A stretch of 64,000 nt of DNA from assembly GCF_006715395.1 (NCBI RefSeq), contig NZ_VFNC01000002.1:2914001-2978000 (forward strand), in the 5' to 3' direction. Shown piece by piece: positions 1 to 8,562 of the stretch. Numbering within the stretch: the stretch's first letter is position 1; each line of letters opens with the position of its first letter. A program made the position numbers and the translations under genes. The notes under the pieces are model-generated. The model was not told the origin of the DNA. It made no database searches and saw only the letters and a list, made by a program, of their open reading frames with translations. The DNA comes from Streptomyces sp. SLBN-31. Lineage in GTDB: Bacteria; Actinomycetota; Actinomycetes; Streptomycetales; Streptomycetaceae.

Positions 1-1628
1 GCCAGGGCGGGCACCTGGGCGCCGAGGCTGGAGGAGAGCAGTCCGGCAGCCACGGCGGTCTGGCGCACCCTGTCCAGGCCGGTGTCCATGCCTAGTTGCA
101 TGAACGGCCCGTTCACGCCCTGGGCGAGTGCGTTGCCCAGGGAGATCTGGCCGTAGGACTTGCCGTCGTCGTTGTGGGCGAGGACCCGTTTGCCGCTTCG
201 GTCCCAGTACGGTCCCTCGGGTGTGGTGACGACGGTCCCGTCGTCGCCGTCGTAGACGGTCTCCGGGGTGACGGTGGTGTTGGGTCCGGTGCGGGTCTTG
301 CGGATGCCGTGTTCCAGGCCGGCCGCGTAGACGAAGGGCACGAAGGCCGAGCCGGCGGGGACGGTGGTGGCGTTGGACTCGTTGTAGCCCTGCGTACGGT
401 GGTCGGGGCCGCCGTAGACGGCGAGGATCCGTCCGTCGGTGGCGACGGAGGCGGCGCCGTAGTGGACGGTCTTCGCGGCCTTGGGGTCGTTCTTCTTGGC
501 CTGCTTGCGGGCCTTGGTGACAGCGTCGGTGAGCCGGGTCTCCCGCTTGCGGTCGAAGGTGGTGTAGATCTGGTAGCCGCCGAGGTCGAACTGCTTGTCG
601 GAGATGTTCGCGGACTTCTTGGCGTACTGCTGGGCGAGTTCGACCAGGTAGTCGCTCTGCTTGCCGGTGTCGTAGACGCGGGCGGTCTTGCGGGGTTCGG
701 GGAACGTCTTGTACTTGGCGCGCTCGGCCGGGGTCAGCTTGCCGATCTTGACCATGCGGTCGAGGGTCCACGACCAGCGCTCCACGGCCCGCTGGTGGTT
801 GGCGGCGGAGAGGGTGGGGTCGTAGAGGCCGGCGCCCTTGAGCAGCGAGGCGAGGAACGCGCCCTGGCTGGCGTTGAGGTGGGAGACGTCCGTGCCGTAG
901 TACGCCTGGGCGGCGCGCTGGATGCCGTAGGTGCCGCGGCCGAACCAGCTGGTGTTGAGGTAGCCCTCGAGGATCTGGTCCTTGCTCATGCGGTTGTCGA
1001 GCTTGAGGGCGATCATCGCCTCGGTGAACTTGCGGCTGACGGTCTGGTTCTGCGTCAGGTACACGTTCTTGACGTACTGCTGGGTGATGGTGGAGCCGCC
1101 CTCGGTGTCGCCCTGGCCGATCGTGCGGTAGAGCGCGCGGGTGATGCCCTTGAAGGAGATGCCGGGGTCGGAGTAGAAGCTCTCGTTCTCGGCGGCGAGC
1201 ACGGCCCAGCGGACGTCCTCGGGTATCTCCTTCAGCGGCATGGCCTGCCGCTGCACCCAGCCGGTACGGGCCATGGGGGTGCCGTCGGACCAGTAGAAGA
1301 CGTTGTCCTGCTGGGTGGCGTAGGAGTTGAGGTTCTTGGGTATGTCCGTGGCGGCGTAGGCGACGACCAGGAACAGGCCGGTCAGGCCGATGGCTCCGAG
1401 GAAGCCGCCGAGCCACTGGCGCCAGGAGGGCAGCCAGCGCTGCCAGCCCATGCGGCCGGGGCGGGGGTAGGCGGGGCGCAGGCGGCGCAGGAACGGGAGG
1501 GCCGGCTGGAGGCGTTCGCGCAGTACCGTCCGGGCAGACGTCCAGGCAGAGGTTTTGGGCGCGGCGCGGCGGCGGCGCGGCCGACGGTGGTCACCCGGCC
1601 GGCCATTGCTCTGCGCTGTCCCGGTCAC
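1..1628 (-). CDS. Class A penicillin-binding protein (transglycosylase/transpeptidase), 3' part cut by window edge
   Basis: A peptidoglycan synthase anchored in the membrane. The visible product (about 542 residues) has a basic, Arg/Pro-rich cytoplasmic start, one membrane segment (GLTGLFLVVAYAA) and then a glycosyltransferase-51 domain. That domain carries ENESFY, the GGSTITQQ motif and RKFTEAMIALKLD. The beginning of the transpeptidase domain follows, with QFDLGGYQIYTTFD and, near the edge, AGSAFVPFVYAAGLE. The catalytic SxN and KTG motifs lie beyond base 1. The start is a GTG at 1626-1628. An in-frame TGA lies five codons upstream, so no earlier start is possible, and the ribosome binding site is poor. 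Which PBP paralogue this is cannot be decided from the visible part. Confidence 0.9.
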   Translation of the reverse strand, partial: MTGTAQSNGRPGDHRRPRRRRAAPKTSAWTSARTVLRERLQPALPFLRRLRPAYPRPGRMGWQRWLPSWRQWLGGFLGAIGLTGLFLVVAYAATDIPKNLNSYATQQDNVFYWSDGTPMARTGWVQRQAMPLKEIPEDVRWAVLAAENESFYSDPGISFKGITRALYRTIGQGDTEGGSTITQQYVKNVYLTQNQTVSRKFTEAMIALKLDNRMSKDQILEGYLNTSWFGRGTYGIQRAAQAYYGTDVSHLNASQGAFLASLLKGAGLYDPTLSAANHQRAVERWSWTLDRMVKIGKLTPAERAKYKTFPEPRKTARVYDTGKQSDYLVELAQQYAKKSANISDKQFDLGGYQIYTTFDRKRETRLTDAVTKARKQAKKNDPKAAKTVHYGAASVATDGRILAVYGGPDHRTQGYNESNATTVPAGSAFVPFVYAAGLEHGIRKTRTGPNTTVTPETVYDGDDGTVVTTPEGPYWDRSGKRVLAHNDDGKSYGQISLGNALAQGVNGPFMQLGMDTGLDRVRQTAVAAGLLSSSLGAQVPAL

Positions 1629-1768
1629 GGACGAAAAATATCAATGATCTTCGCATCTTCTCCACATGCGATTGTGTTAAGAACGGGCACATATCGACCA
1701 CAGTGGCACATGGTGGACTTGAGAGTTGAGTCACACCCGGGATATGGAACCACCGCTAACCTCTTCCT

Positions 1769-1987
1769 ATGCCTCGCTATGAATACCGCTGCCGCACCTG
1801 CGGCGACACCTTCGAAGTCAGCCGGCCGATGGTCCGCTCCTCCGACCCCGCCGCCTGTCCCGCGGGTCACGAGGACACGGTGAAGCTCCTGTCGACCGTG
1901 GCCGTGGGCGGGACCGCGTCGGCGCCGGCGTCCAGGGGCGGCGGGGGCGGGGGCGGCGGATGCTGCGGCGGAGGGTGCTGCGGCTAG
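1769..1987 (+). CDS. FmdB-family zinc ribbon protein
   Basis: A 72-residue protein starting MPRYEYRC, the classic opening of the FmdB regulatory family. CxxC (C8, C11) pairs with C30 and H34 in a CPxGH knuckle, giving a probable zinc site. The C-terminus is a run of glycines ending CCGGGCCG, common in actinobacterial members. The family is widespread, often annotated as a putative regulator, and its function is not settled. A -10-like TAACCT (1757-1762) lies six bases before the ATG with no Shine-Dalgarno, which suggests leaderless translation. It is divergent from the penicillin-binding protein gene. Confidence 0.9.
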   Translation: MPRYEYRCRTCGDTFEVSRPMVRSSDPAACPAGHEDTVKLLSTVAVGGTASAPASRGGGGGGGGCCGGGCCG

Positions 1988-2012
1988 CCGTCCCGAGGGC
2001 GCGGTGCGCCGC

Positions 2013-2828
2013 TCAGGACGCCGTACCGCGCGTCGCCCTCAGAAACTCCCGCAGGATGCGCTCCCCCGCCAGGACCCCGCGTTCCGGCAGCGCCGCGATC
2101 TGCGGGGCCGTCCAGGCCGCGTCCGCCAGTTCACCGTGGCCCGGGCGCCAGCCCCGGTCCGCCGCCAGCAGCAGGTCGGCGTCCAGCAGCGAGTCGCCCG
2201 CGGCCAGCGTCAGCTCCGCGCCGGTCCGCCGGGCGACCTCGCGCATCGCCGCGCTCTTCGTCAGCGGCTTGGGGACGGCGTAGATCTTCCGCCCCTGCAG
2301 CGACACCGTCCAGCCGCGGTTCTCCGCCCAGACCGCGAGTTCCTTGACCCACTCCTCCGGCAGCAGTTCGCGTTCCACGACGAGGTAGGCGAAGAGGTCC
2401 TCGGCGACGCGGTGCTTGCGCACCCAGAGCGGGTCGGCACTGGCCAGCAGGTGCTCGCGCACCTCGTCCAGCGGCGCGCACTCGTCCGCCAGCCGGGCCG
2501 TGACCCGGGCGTGCCAGTCCAGGTCGGACACGCCGTCCACCATCAGGTGCCCGCCGTTGGCGCAGATCGCGTACTTCGGCGCCGGGCCCGGCAGGTTGAT
2601 GCGCAGGTACTGCTTACGGGTCCGGGTCGTCGTCGGCACGAACACCGCCGCGTCCCCGAGGTCGGTCAGCAGCCCGGCCGCGGTCTCCGTCATGAACGAC
2701 AGCGGTCTGCTCTCGTGCACCTCGACGCACAGCAGCCGGGGCGCCCGCGCGTCCGGCATGGTCAGCGCGAGGGCCGCCGGGGAGTAGATCAGCGTACGGT
2801 CGAGGTCACTCGCCACCAGCACCGGCAT
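2013..2828 (-). CDS. HAD-superfamily phosphatase of the Ter module
   Basis: A 271-residue HAD hydrolase. Motif I is SDLDRT (nucleophile D8, general acid D10), motif III is a lysine in PLTKSAAMREV, and motif IV is GDSLLDADLL. The central cap is of the Cof or sucrose-phosphatase type. Its start codon overlaps the stop of the phosphoribosyltransferase fusion by one base (TGATG), so the two are translationally coupled. HAD phosphatases are a standard member of the biosynthetic gene set linked to Ter stress proteins, where they are proposed to dephosphorylate a nucleotide-like intermediate. That role is inferred from context; the phosphatase fold is clear. Confidence 0.9.
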   Translation of the reverse strand: MPVLVASDLDRTLIYSPAALALTMPDARAPRLLCVEVHESRPLSFMTETAAGLLTDLGDAAVFVPTTTRTRKQYLRINLPGPAPKYAICANGGHLMVDGVSDLDWHARVTARLADECAPLDEVREHLLASADPLWVRKHRVAEDLFAYLVVERELLPEEWVKELAVWAENRGWTVSLQGRKIYAVPKPLTKSAAMREVARRTGAELTLAAGDSLLDADLLLAADRGWRPGHGELADAAWTAPQIAALPERGVLAGERILREFLRATRGTAS

Positions 2829-5479
2829 CAGACGTTCACCGCCCTGCCGTCGGCGCCCGTCGCACCGCGGGTGTAGCGGGGGTGGATCAACCCCACGCAG
2901 GTGTAGGGCAGTTCGCCGACCTCCTCGACGGGAACCCCCCGCTGCTCGGCCAGCAGGCGTACGTGGTCCAGGTCGGCGCCCGCCCCGGCCCGCGCCAGGA
3001 TCTTCCAGGGCACCCGGCGCAGCAGCACCCGCGTGGTCTCGCCGACGCCGGGCTTGACGAGGTTCACGTCGTGGATGCCGTACTCCTCGCTGATCCGCTC
3101 CACGGCCGCCCAGCCCTCCCAGGTCGGCGCGCGGTCGGCGGACAGCAGTTCCTTCGCCTGCGCGTCGACGGCCTCCGTGACCTCGGGGAAGCAGGCGGCG
3201 ACGGCGTCGAGGAAGGCCACGGAGACGTCCGCCCCGGCGAGTTCGCGGTAGAACTTGGCGCCGTGGAAGTCGTGCGGGCCGACCAGGTCGGCGCGCAGGA
3301 CCGTGCGGGAGATCAGTCCGGAGACGGTGGAGTTGAGGCAGGCGGAGGGGATCAGGAAGTCCTCCCTGGTGCCGTACGTCCGCACGCACGAGCCCGGGTC
3401 GGCCAGCACCGCGATCTCCGGGTCGAAGCCGGTGATGCCGTCGGACGCCTCGAACTCCTCGATGGCGTCGGCGAGTTCGCGGGTGATGGCGCCCTTTCCG
3501 GTCCAGCCGTCGACGAACACGACGTCGGCGGGGTCGTGGTGGGCGGCCAGCCAGCGCAGGGCGTTGGCGTCGATGCCGCGGCCGCGGACGATCGACACGG
3601 CGTAGTGCGGCAGTTCGAGGCCGTGCCGGAACTGCGCCCAGCGGCGCATCAGCACGCCCACGGGGGTGCCCGCGCGGGCGAGCGAGACGAGGACCGGGCG
3701 GGGCGACCGCTCGGCGAGCACCAGCTCGGTGACGGCGCCGACGGCCTGAGCGATCCGGGTGGCCGTCGTGCCCAACGCCGCGTGGAACAGCTCCTGGTAC
3801 TGCTCGCTGGGCTGGTACTCGACCGGCAGCGACTCGGCGTAGTGCGCGCCGCCGCTCTGGATGGCCTCCTCCCGCTCCTCGGTCGGCGCCTCCAGCGTCA
3901 CGTCCGAGAGGTCCTGCAGCAGCCAGCCGACCTCCTCGGGCGCGTACGAGGAGAAGGCGGGGCCGCGGAGGGGCTCGGGCAGCATGGATGGCCTTTCGGG
4001 GACGTACGAGGGCACGACCGCGAGCAGTACGTGCGGGGTGTGGAGGGCGAGCTGGGCCAACAGGCCCTCGGGAGCGTGCAGTTCGGGGGTGTCCGCGGCC
4101 GAGTCGACCACGGCGACGACCGCGTCGAAGCCGGCGCCGGCGACGTTGTAGGCGTAGCGTTCGCCGGGGCCGTCGGCGGGGTCGTCGTGGGCGGGGAAGG
4201 TTATCCGGCTGCGTATCGCGTAACCGGGGTCGTCGACGGCGAGGACGGGCGAACGGGTGGTGGTCGAGTACCGCACCTCGACGCCCTGGACGACCTGCTC
4301 CAGCTCGCGGGCCAGGCGCAGGGGGGCGTACATCAGCTCCTCGAACCCGAGCACATGCACGCGCCGGGCCCCTTCGGGGAGCGCGTCGGCCAGGCGGGCG
4401 ACCATGGCGGGCAGGGCGGATTCGAGGCGGGCCCGATGCGCGGGGGTGAACCCGTGCCGGCCGCCGTCGGGGAGGTCGCGGGGCCACATCAGGTCCACAC
4501 GCCTGACGGCCGGGTGCGGGTGGGTGGGGGCGGACACGGATCGCGTCTGCCCGGTGCGGTCGGATGCCGGGCGCGGGTTGTCCGTGGCCAGTCGCGCAGT
4601 TCCCCGCGCCCCTGGGGGGTTGCCGTGGGCGTCGGCCGTAAGGGCCTGCGCCTCGGAGTGGTGCGCCTCGTCGGGCACGGTCTCGGCAACGCCCTCAAGG
4701 GGCGCGGGGAACTGCGCGATCGGCCCCGACGCGCCCGCAGCACCCCGGGCGGCATCCTCTGCCTCGTGCCGGGCGACAAGGGCCTGCCCCTTCTCCAGCA
4801 CCCCCTCCGGCAGCCGTACCGTCCCCGAGGCAGCCGCCACCAGGTCGACCCTGGCGCCTATCTCCCGCGCGAACTCCTCCAGGCGCCCCGCGTCCGCGGC
4901 CGAGCGCATGTCGACCAGGGCGACGACCACGTACCGGCCCCTGGGGTACCGCCCGTGAAGGTCCCGCACGGTGTTGAGCACCGTGTTCCCCGTGGAGAAC
5001 TCGTCGTCGACCAGCACCAGAGGCCCGTCTCCTGCCAGCAGCGCGGGGTTCTCCGGCAGGAGGAGGTGCGAGGTGGCGTGGGAGTGGGACTCCTCGAAGC
5101 CGCCCGCCGCCGTCACACCGGCGACCGGGCGGCGGGTGGAGTGGAGGTAGGGGGCGGAGCCGATGCCGTCCGCGACGGAGTGGCCCAGCCCGGTCGCCGT
5201 CTCCGCGTAACCGAGGACCACCGCCTCGCCCGCCTCCTCGGCGCCCAGCAGCTCCCGCACCCTGCGACCCAGGGCGAACCCGTAGCCGTACACCACCGAC
5301 GGCGACTGCGGTACGTGCTTGCCGAGCACGTTGGAGACGAGCAGATGCGCCCGCTTGGGGTTGCGGCGCAGCGCCAGCCCCAGCAGGTCGGTGAGCTCGT
5401 CGTCGCCCATGAGTTCGAGCCCGAGCCGCTCGGCGACCCAGGTCCCGGACCACACCCCGTCGTTCACTGCGTTGATCAT
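2828..5479 (-). CDS. Four-domain phosphoribosyltransferase fusion (PRTase_2 - TRSP - PRTase_1/StiP - PELOTA) of the Ter module
   Basis: An 883-residue multidomain enzyme. Residues 1-250 form an orotate-PRTase-like domain with PRPP loop VLVDDEFSTGNT (155-166). Residues about 345-500 form the TRSP domain, which contains the literal T408-R-S-P411. Residues about 510-740 form a second PRTase-like (StiP) domain with VVFVDGWTGKGAI (653-665). The last 80 residues resemble the PELOTA RNA-binding domain. In many genomes these are separate genes beside terD, ATP-grasp, HAD and HpcH/HpaI genes; the set is proposed to make a nucleoside-like metabolite. The linker at residues about 254-296 is low complexity and is encoded by an inverted copy of a dispersed Streptomyces repeat. 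The ATG at 5477-5479 has AGGGAA before it, 20 bases after the lyase stop. Confidence 0.9.
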   Translation of the reverse strand: MINAVNDGVWSGTWVAERLGLELMGDDELTDLLGLALRRNPKRAHLLVSNVLGKHVPQSPSVVYGYGFALGRRVRELLGAEEAGEAVVLGYAETATGLGHSVADGIGSAPYLHSTRRPVAGVTAAGGFEESHSHATSHLLLPENPALLAGDGPLVLVDDEFSTGNTVLNTVRDLHGRYPRGRYVVVALVDMRSAADAGRLEEFAREIGARVDLVAAASGTVRLPEGVLEKGQALVARHEAEDAARGAAGASGPIAQFPAPLEGVAETVPDEAHHSEAQALTADAHGNPPGARGTARLATDNPRPASDRTGQTRSVSAPTHPHPAVRRVDLMWPRDLPDGGRHGFTPAHRARLESALPAMVARLADALPEGARRVHVLGFEELMYAPLRLARELEQVVQGVEVRYSTTTRSPVLAVDDPGYAIRSRITFPAHDDPADGPGERYAYNVAGAGFDAVVAVVDSAADTPELHAPEGLLAQLALHTPHVLLAVVPSYVPERPSMLPEPLRGPAFSSYAPEEVGWLLQDLSDVTLEAPTEEREEAIQSGGAHYAESLPVEYQPSEQYQELFHAALGTTATRIAQAVGAVTELVLAERSPRPVLVSLARAGTPVGVLMRRWAQFRHGLELPHYAVSIVRGRGIDANALRWLAAHHDPADVVFVDGWTGKGAITRELADAIEEFEASDGITGFDPEIAVLADPGSCVRTYGTREDFLIPSACLNSTVSGLISRTVLRADLVGPHDFHGAKFYRELAGADVSVAFLDAVAACFPEVTEAVDAQAKELLSADRAPTWEGWAAVERISEEYGIHDVNLVKPGVGETTRVLLRRVPWKILARAGAGADLDHVRLLAEQRGVPVEEVGELPYTCVGLIHPRYTRGATGADGRAVNV
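4592..4719. repeat. Inverted pair of a dispersed Streptomyces repeat inside a coding linker
   Basis: A 22-bp arm at 4592-4613 (core GTTCCCCGCGCCCCT) is repeated as its exact reverse complement at 4698-4719, with 84 bp between. The same element occurs between genes at 35590. It lies wholly within the phosphoribosyltransferase fusion and encodes the linker between the first PRTase domain and TRSP without breaking the frame. Confidence 0.9.
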
Positions 5480-5499
5480 GATTCCCTGGTCGGTGAGGT

Positions 5500-6672
5500 T
5501 CAGCCGGGTATGCCGGCGGCGAGCAGATCCACGAAGCTGACGTCCTCGCGCGCGACGCCGAAGACCTCGGCCCGCAGCATGGTCCGCTCGGCCCAGGCGC
5601 GGTGCGGCTTCACCTCGTTCATCTTGTTCGTGTACGACGACCTGAGCACTCCCCCGCCGCCCCGCCCGGGCCGCAGAATGTCCGCGGCGTCGCTGAACTC
5701 CTCGTGGCTGACCACGGACAGCGCGTGCACGGGCAGGACATGGGTGGGGTGGATGCAGGTCTTGCCCAGCAGACCGTTGGCCTGGTCGAGCGAGATCTCC
5801 CGCAGCAGACCGTCCATGGCGTGCTCGATCAGTCTCTCGCGCAGTTCGACGGCCTGCCCCTCAAGGAACGGGCTGGTGCGCAGCAGCGGTTTGAACATGC
5901 GCTCCGGGACGCGGAAGTACTCCCACACCGGCCCGGTCACGGTGAACCCGGTGCCGTCGGCACGCCCGAGCATGTTGACCACGTCGGCGATCACGGAGGC
6001 GATGATCTGGACGTCGTAGGCCGTCATGTCGGGGGCCCGGCGCAGGCCGTAGGAGGAGCAGAAATCGGTCACTCCGAGGCGCAGCGCGAGCACGCGGTCG
6101 CGGTACTTCTCCACGGAGCGGGCGATGCCCTCCAGGGCGTCCACGCGCGTCTCGCGGTACATCAGCTCCGGCGTCTCCAGCACCGGCATCCCGAACAGCC
6201 GCCGCCCGCTCGCGGCCTCGGCGCCGGCGAGGGCCTCCAGGAAGGGGATGCCGCGCTCCTCGGTGAACTTCGGGAAGACGAACCCGGACAGCAGCCGGAC
6301 GGTGGCGCCGAGTCGTCGTACCAGGTCGGGAATCTGCTCGGGCGTGCGCACCCGGATGAACAGCAGCGGCACATCGGCGCCCGCGCCGGCCCGCGCGTCC
6401 AGCTCCGCGAACTGGCGTACGAGGTTCTCCTCGCCGGCCACCACGTCGGCGTCGTCTATGGAGTCCTCCAGGCACAGCACCATGGAGACCACGCCGAGGC
6501 CCGCCTGCTTGACGATGTCGTCGGCGAGCCGCGGCCGGGTGGCCGGGCTGTACAGCGTGGCGCCGAGGGCCGCGGAGAGCGTGCGGGCCGGGGAGTCCGT
6601 GCCGAACTCGCAGGGCTGCTGGTGGAAGAGGCGCCCGCGCACCTCCGGGGCGATGTGCCCGAAATGACGCAT
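5500..6672 (-). CDS. HpcH/HpaI aldolase / citrate-lyase-like protein of the Ter module
   Basis: A 390-residue TIM-barrel lyase of the HpcH/HpaI-CitE superfamily. Typical motifs are MVLCLEDSIDDADV, FIRVRTPEQ, FVFPKF, PVLETPE, LALRLGVTDFCSSYGLRR and GKTCIHPTHV, with the metal-binding acidic residues in place. The ATG at 6672 is chosen because GGGGGAG sits five bases upstream; an upstream in-frame extension lacks a ribosome site. It is the first gene of a three-gene operon with the phosphoribosyltransferase fusion and HAD phosphatase. Lyases of this subgroup are a known partner of terD loci. The substrate is unknown, and the joint pathway role is inferred from gene association. Confidence 0.88.
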   Translation of the reverse strand: MRHFGHIAPEVRGRLFHQQPCEFGTDSPARTLSAALGATLYSPATRPRLADDIVKQAGLGVVSMVLCLEDSIDDADVVAGEENLVRQFAELDARAGAGADVPLLFIRVRTPEQIPDLVRRLGATVRLLSGFVFPKFTEERGIPFLEALAGAEAASGRRLFGMPVLETPELMYRETRVDALEGIARSVEKYRDRVLALRLGVTDFCSSYGLRRAPDMTAYDVQIIASVIADVVNMLGRADGTGFTVTGPVWEYFRVPERMFKPLLRTSPFLEGQAVELRERLIEHAMDGLLREISLDQANGLLGKTCIHPTHVLPVHALSVVSHEEFSDAADILRPGRGGGGVLRSSYTNKMNEVKPHRAWAERTMLRAEVFGVAREDVSFVDLLAAGIPG

Positions 6673-6881
6673 GGAACTCCCCCGAGACGCAGGACAAGAA
6701 TGTGGATTGGGTAAACAGGTGGCCGGTAATAGTACGTACAAACCCGTGTCAGGGGTTCCCGCAGGCCATGAATTTCTGGTAACCGGGCCATGTCGACGGC
6801 GATTCCACACATGACCGGCACGCCCGACGGGACCCCCACCCCGCGTTGTCGTGACCAGGACCGAGAGGGCAGGATGACCGC

Positions 6882-7688
6882 ATGACGCACGCGATGCTGA
6901 AGGGGTCGAACGTCCCGCTCGAGACCACCACGGTCCGAGCGGTGCTGCGCTGGACGCCCGGGCAGGGGGTCCCGGACGTCGACGCCTCGGCGTTGCTCCT
7001 CGGTCCCGACGGTCGTGTGCGCTCCGACGAGGACTTCGTCTTCTACAACCAGCCCCGGCACCCCTCCGGGAAGATCTGGTGGCTCGGCAAGAAACGGCTC
7101 GCCGATGGTCCCACCGACACGATCCAGACGGATCTGGCCGGAGTCGAGAGCGATGTCAGCCGGATTCTTCTGGTCGCATCGGCGGAGGACGTCCCCTTCG
7201 GCCGCGTCCCGGGCCTGCGCATCCTGCTGTACGACGCCCGGACCGCCGACGGCGAGCCGCTGATCTCCTTCGACATCAAGCCCGAGACGGGCGGCGAGAC
7301 GGCCCTGATCTGCGGCGAGCTCTACCGCCGCGACGACACGTGGAAGTTCCGTGCCCTCGGCGAGGGCTACGCGGACGGCCTGAAGGGCCTGGCCACGGAC
7401 TACGGCATCTCGGTCGACGAGTCGGAGCCGGACGCCGCGCACCCCCAGCCGGCCGCCACCTCCCCCGCCCAGCCGCTGCCTCCGGAGCAGCCCACGGCGG
7501 TCCCGTCCCAGCCGGCCTACGGTTACCCGCAGCCGGCCCCCGCGACCCAGCCGGCGTACGGCTACCCGCAGCCCGCCCCGGCGACGGCGGGCGCCCAGAC
7601 CGGCTACGGCTATCCGCCCCAGGTCACTACGCTCCCGAACCCGGACTTCCGGCTCCCGCCGCAGGGCCCGCAGTTCATCGGGCGGTAG
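6882..7688 (+). CDS. TerD-domain protein with Pro/Tyr repeat tail
   Basis: A 268-residue protein with one TerD domain (residues 1-185) ending in [22 protein letters not shown], the conserved C-terminal signature. The family's first calcium loop is degenerate: DVDASALLL is kept, but the second loop, [13 protein letters not shown] in the neighbouring TerD proteins, reads [12 protein letters not shown]. Residues about 190-255 form a Pro/Gln/Tyr-rich tail with repeats of [12 protein letters not shown], ending PQFIGR. It is divergent from the lyase operon and convergent with the TerA-like gene. The ATG at 6882 follows a purine-rich GAGAGGGCAGG. Calcium binding is probably weakened, and the tail may mediate protein contacts (inference). 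Confidence 0.87.
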   Translation: MTHAMLKGSNVPLETTTVRAVLRWTPGQGVPDVDASALLLGPDGRVRSDEDFVFYNQPRHPSGKIWWLGKKRLADGPTDTIQTDLAGVESDVSRILLVASAEDVPFGRVPGLRILLYDARTADGEPLISFDIKPETGGETALICGELYRRDDTWKFRALGEGYADGLKGLATDYGISVDESEPDAAHPQPAATSPAQPLPPEQPTAVPSQPAYGYPQPAPATQPAYGYPQPAPATAGAQTGYGYPPQVTTLPNPDFRLPPQGPQFIGR

Positions 7689-7709
7689 GCGGAACGCCAC
7701 CGGGGGCAC

Positions 7710-8447
7710 TCAGCGCTCGGCCTTGGCCTTGTAGCCGCGCCCCCACTGAAGGCCCCACCCGTACAGGCGGTCCAGCTCGGCCTGGAACCCGTAGACGAAC
7801 TTCACCTCGCGCCGGACGACGAGTTCGCCCTTCACGTTCTCGATCATCACCACCGCGCACGAGCGGGCCTGCGGATGGCGCTCGTCGAGGTGGATCTCGA
7901 TGCGGGGCCCGTTGCTCGGGTACAGCGTCACGATCGCGTGCGTGCGGTCGAACGCCGGTGTCTGGTCGTAGATGTACACGAACACCAGCAGCCGCTTGAT
8001 GGCGTCCCGGTGGTCGAGGTTGATGTACATGTCCTCGCCGGAGCCCGACCCGAACCGGTCGTCGCCGCTGAGCTTGACGTACGGCGGCGCGTTGACGTCC
8101 CCGAGGTAGCCGCCGAGGGGCTGGACGACCCCCTTGGTGCCGTCGGTCAGCTCGTACAGGCAGCCCAGGTCGAGGTCGACGTTGACCATGCTCTGGCTGT
8201 GTCCCATGACCTCCGGCGGCCTCAGCGCCTTGAAGGGGTGCCGCAGCAGGGACTCCCGCTGCGAGCCGCCTATGTCGGAGGTGCGCATCCTCCAGCTCAG
8301 GTTGACCCGCAGGTGCCCGGTCGCCGCTCCCTGCTTGGTGAGGGAGACCTGGTGGTGCCGTTTGGTCAGCTCGATGGAGTTCGTGGCCGCGCTGCCGGAG
8401 TCGAAGTCCGCCGTACGCGATCCCAGCAGGCCGTCGAAGAAACCCAT
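7710..8447 (-). CDS. TerA-like tellurium-resistance/stress protein
   Basis: About 245 residues, distantly related to TerD/TerA. Visible features are QVSLTKQGAATGHLRVNLSWRM near the start, VNVDLDLGCLYELTDG, where TerD has its DFDLDASA strand, and GSGSGEDMYINLDH in place of the second acidic loop. The C-terminus (KFVYGFQAELDRLYGWGLQWGRGYKAKAER) is typical of this branch. The ATG at 8447 (MGFFDGLLGS) is preferred over a GTG at 8459, because the intervening GGGGGCGGGA serves as ribosome site. It lies between the tailed TerD gene and the DUF475 gene and so belongs to the Ter module. A biochemical role is not established. Confidence 0.83.
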   Translation of the reverse strand: MGFFDGLLGSRTADFDSGSAATNSIELTKRHHQVSLTKQGAATGHLRVNLSWRMRTSDIGGSQRESLLRHPFKALRPPEVMGHSQSMVNVDLDLGCLYELTDGTKGVVQPLGGYLGDVNAPPYVKLSGDDRFGSGSGEDMYINLDHRDAIKRLLVFVYIYDQTPAFDRTHAIVTLYPSNGPRIEIHLDERHPQARSCAVVMIENVKGELVVRREVKFVYGFQAELDRLYGWGLQWGRGYKAKAER

Positions 8448-8562
8448 TCCCGCCCCCACGTCTCACCTGGAACGACCGGCCGCGAGAGGGCCGGCCGACA
8501 TGACCGACGGGGCGGCCGGAGACCGGCCGCCCCGCTCAGAGCGTTCCTCACCCGAGGGCGCG

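Noticed and set aside
2882-6019. Very long open frame on the plus strand opposite the Ter enzyme genes
   Set aside because: It is antisense to three genes with clear motifs, has shadow-type composition (Gly/Val/Arg-rich) and matches no family. Long antisense frames are expected at this GC content.
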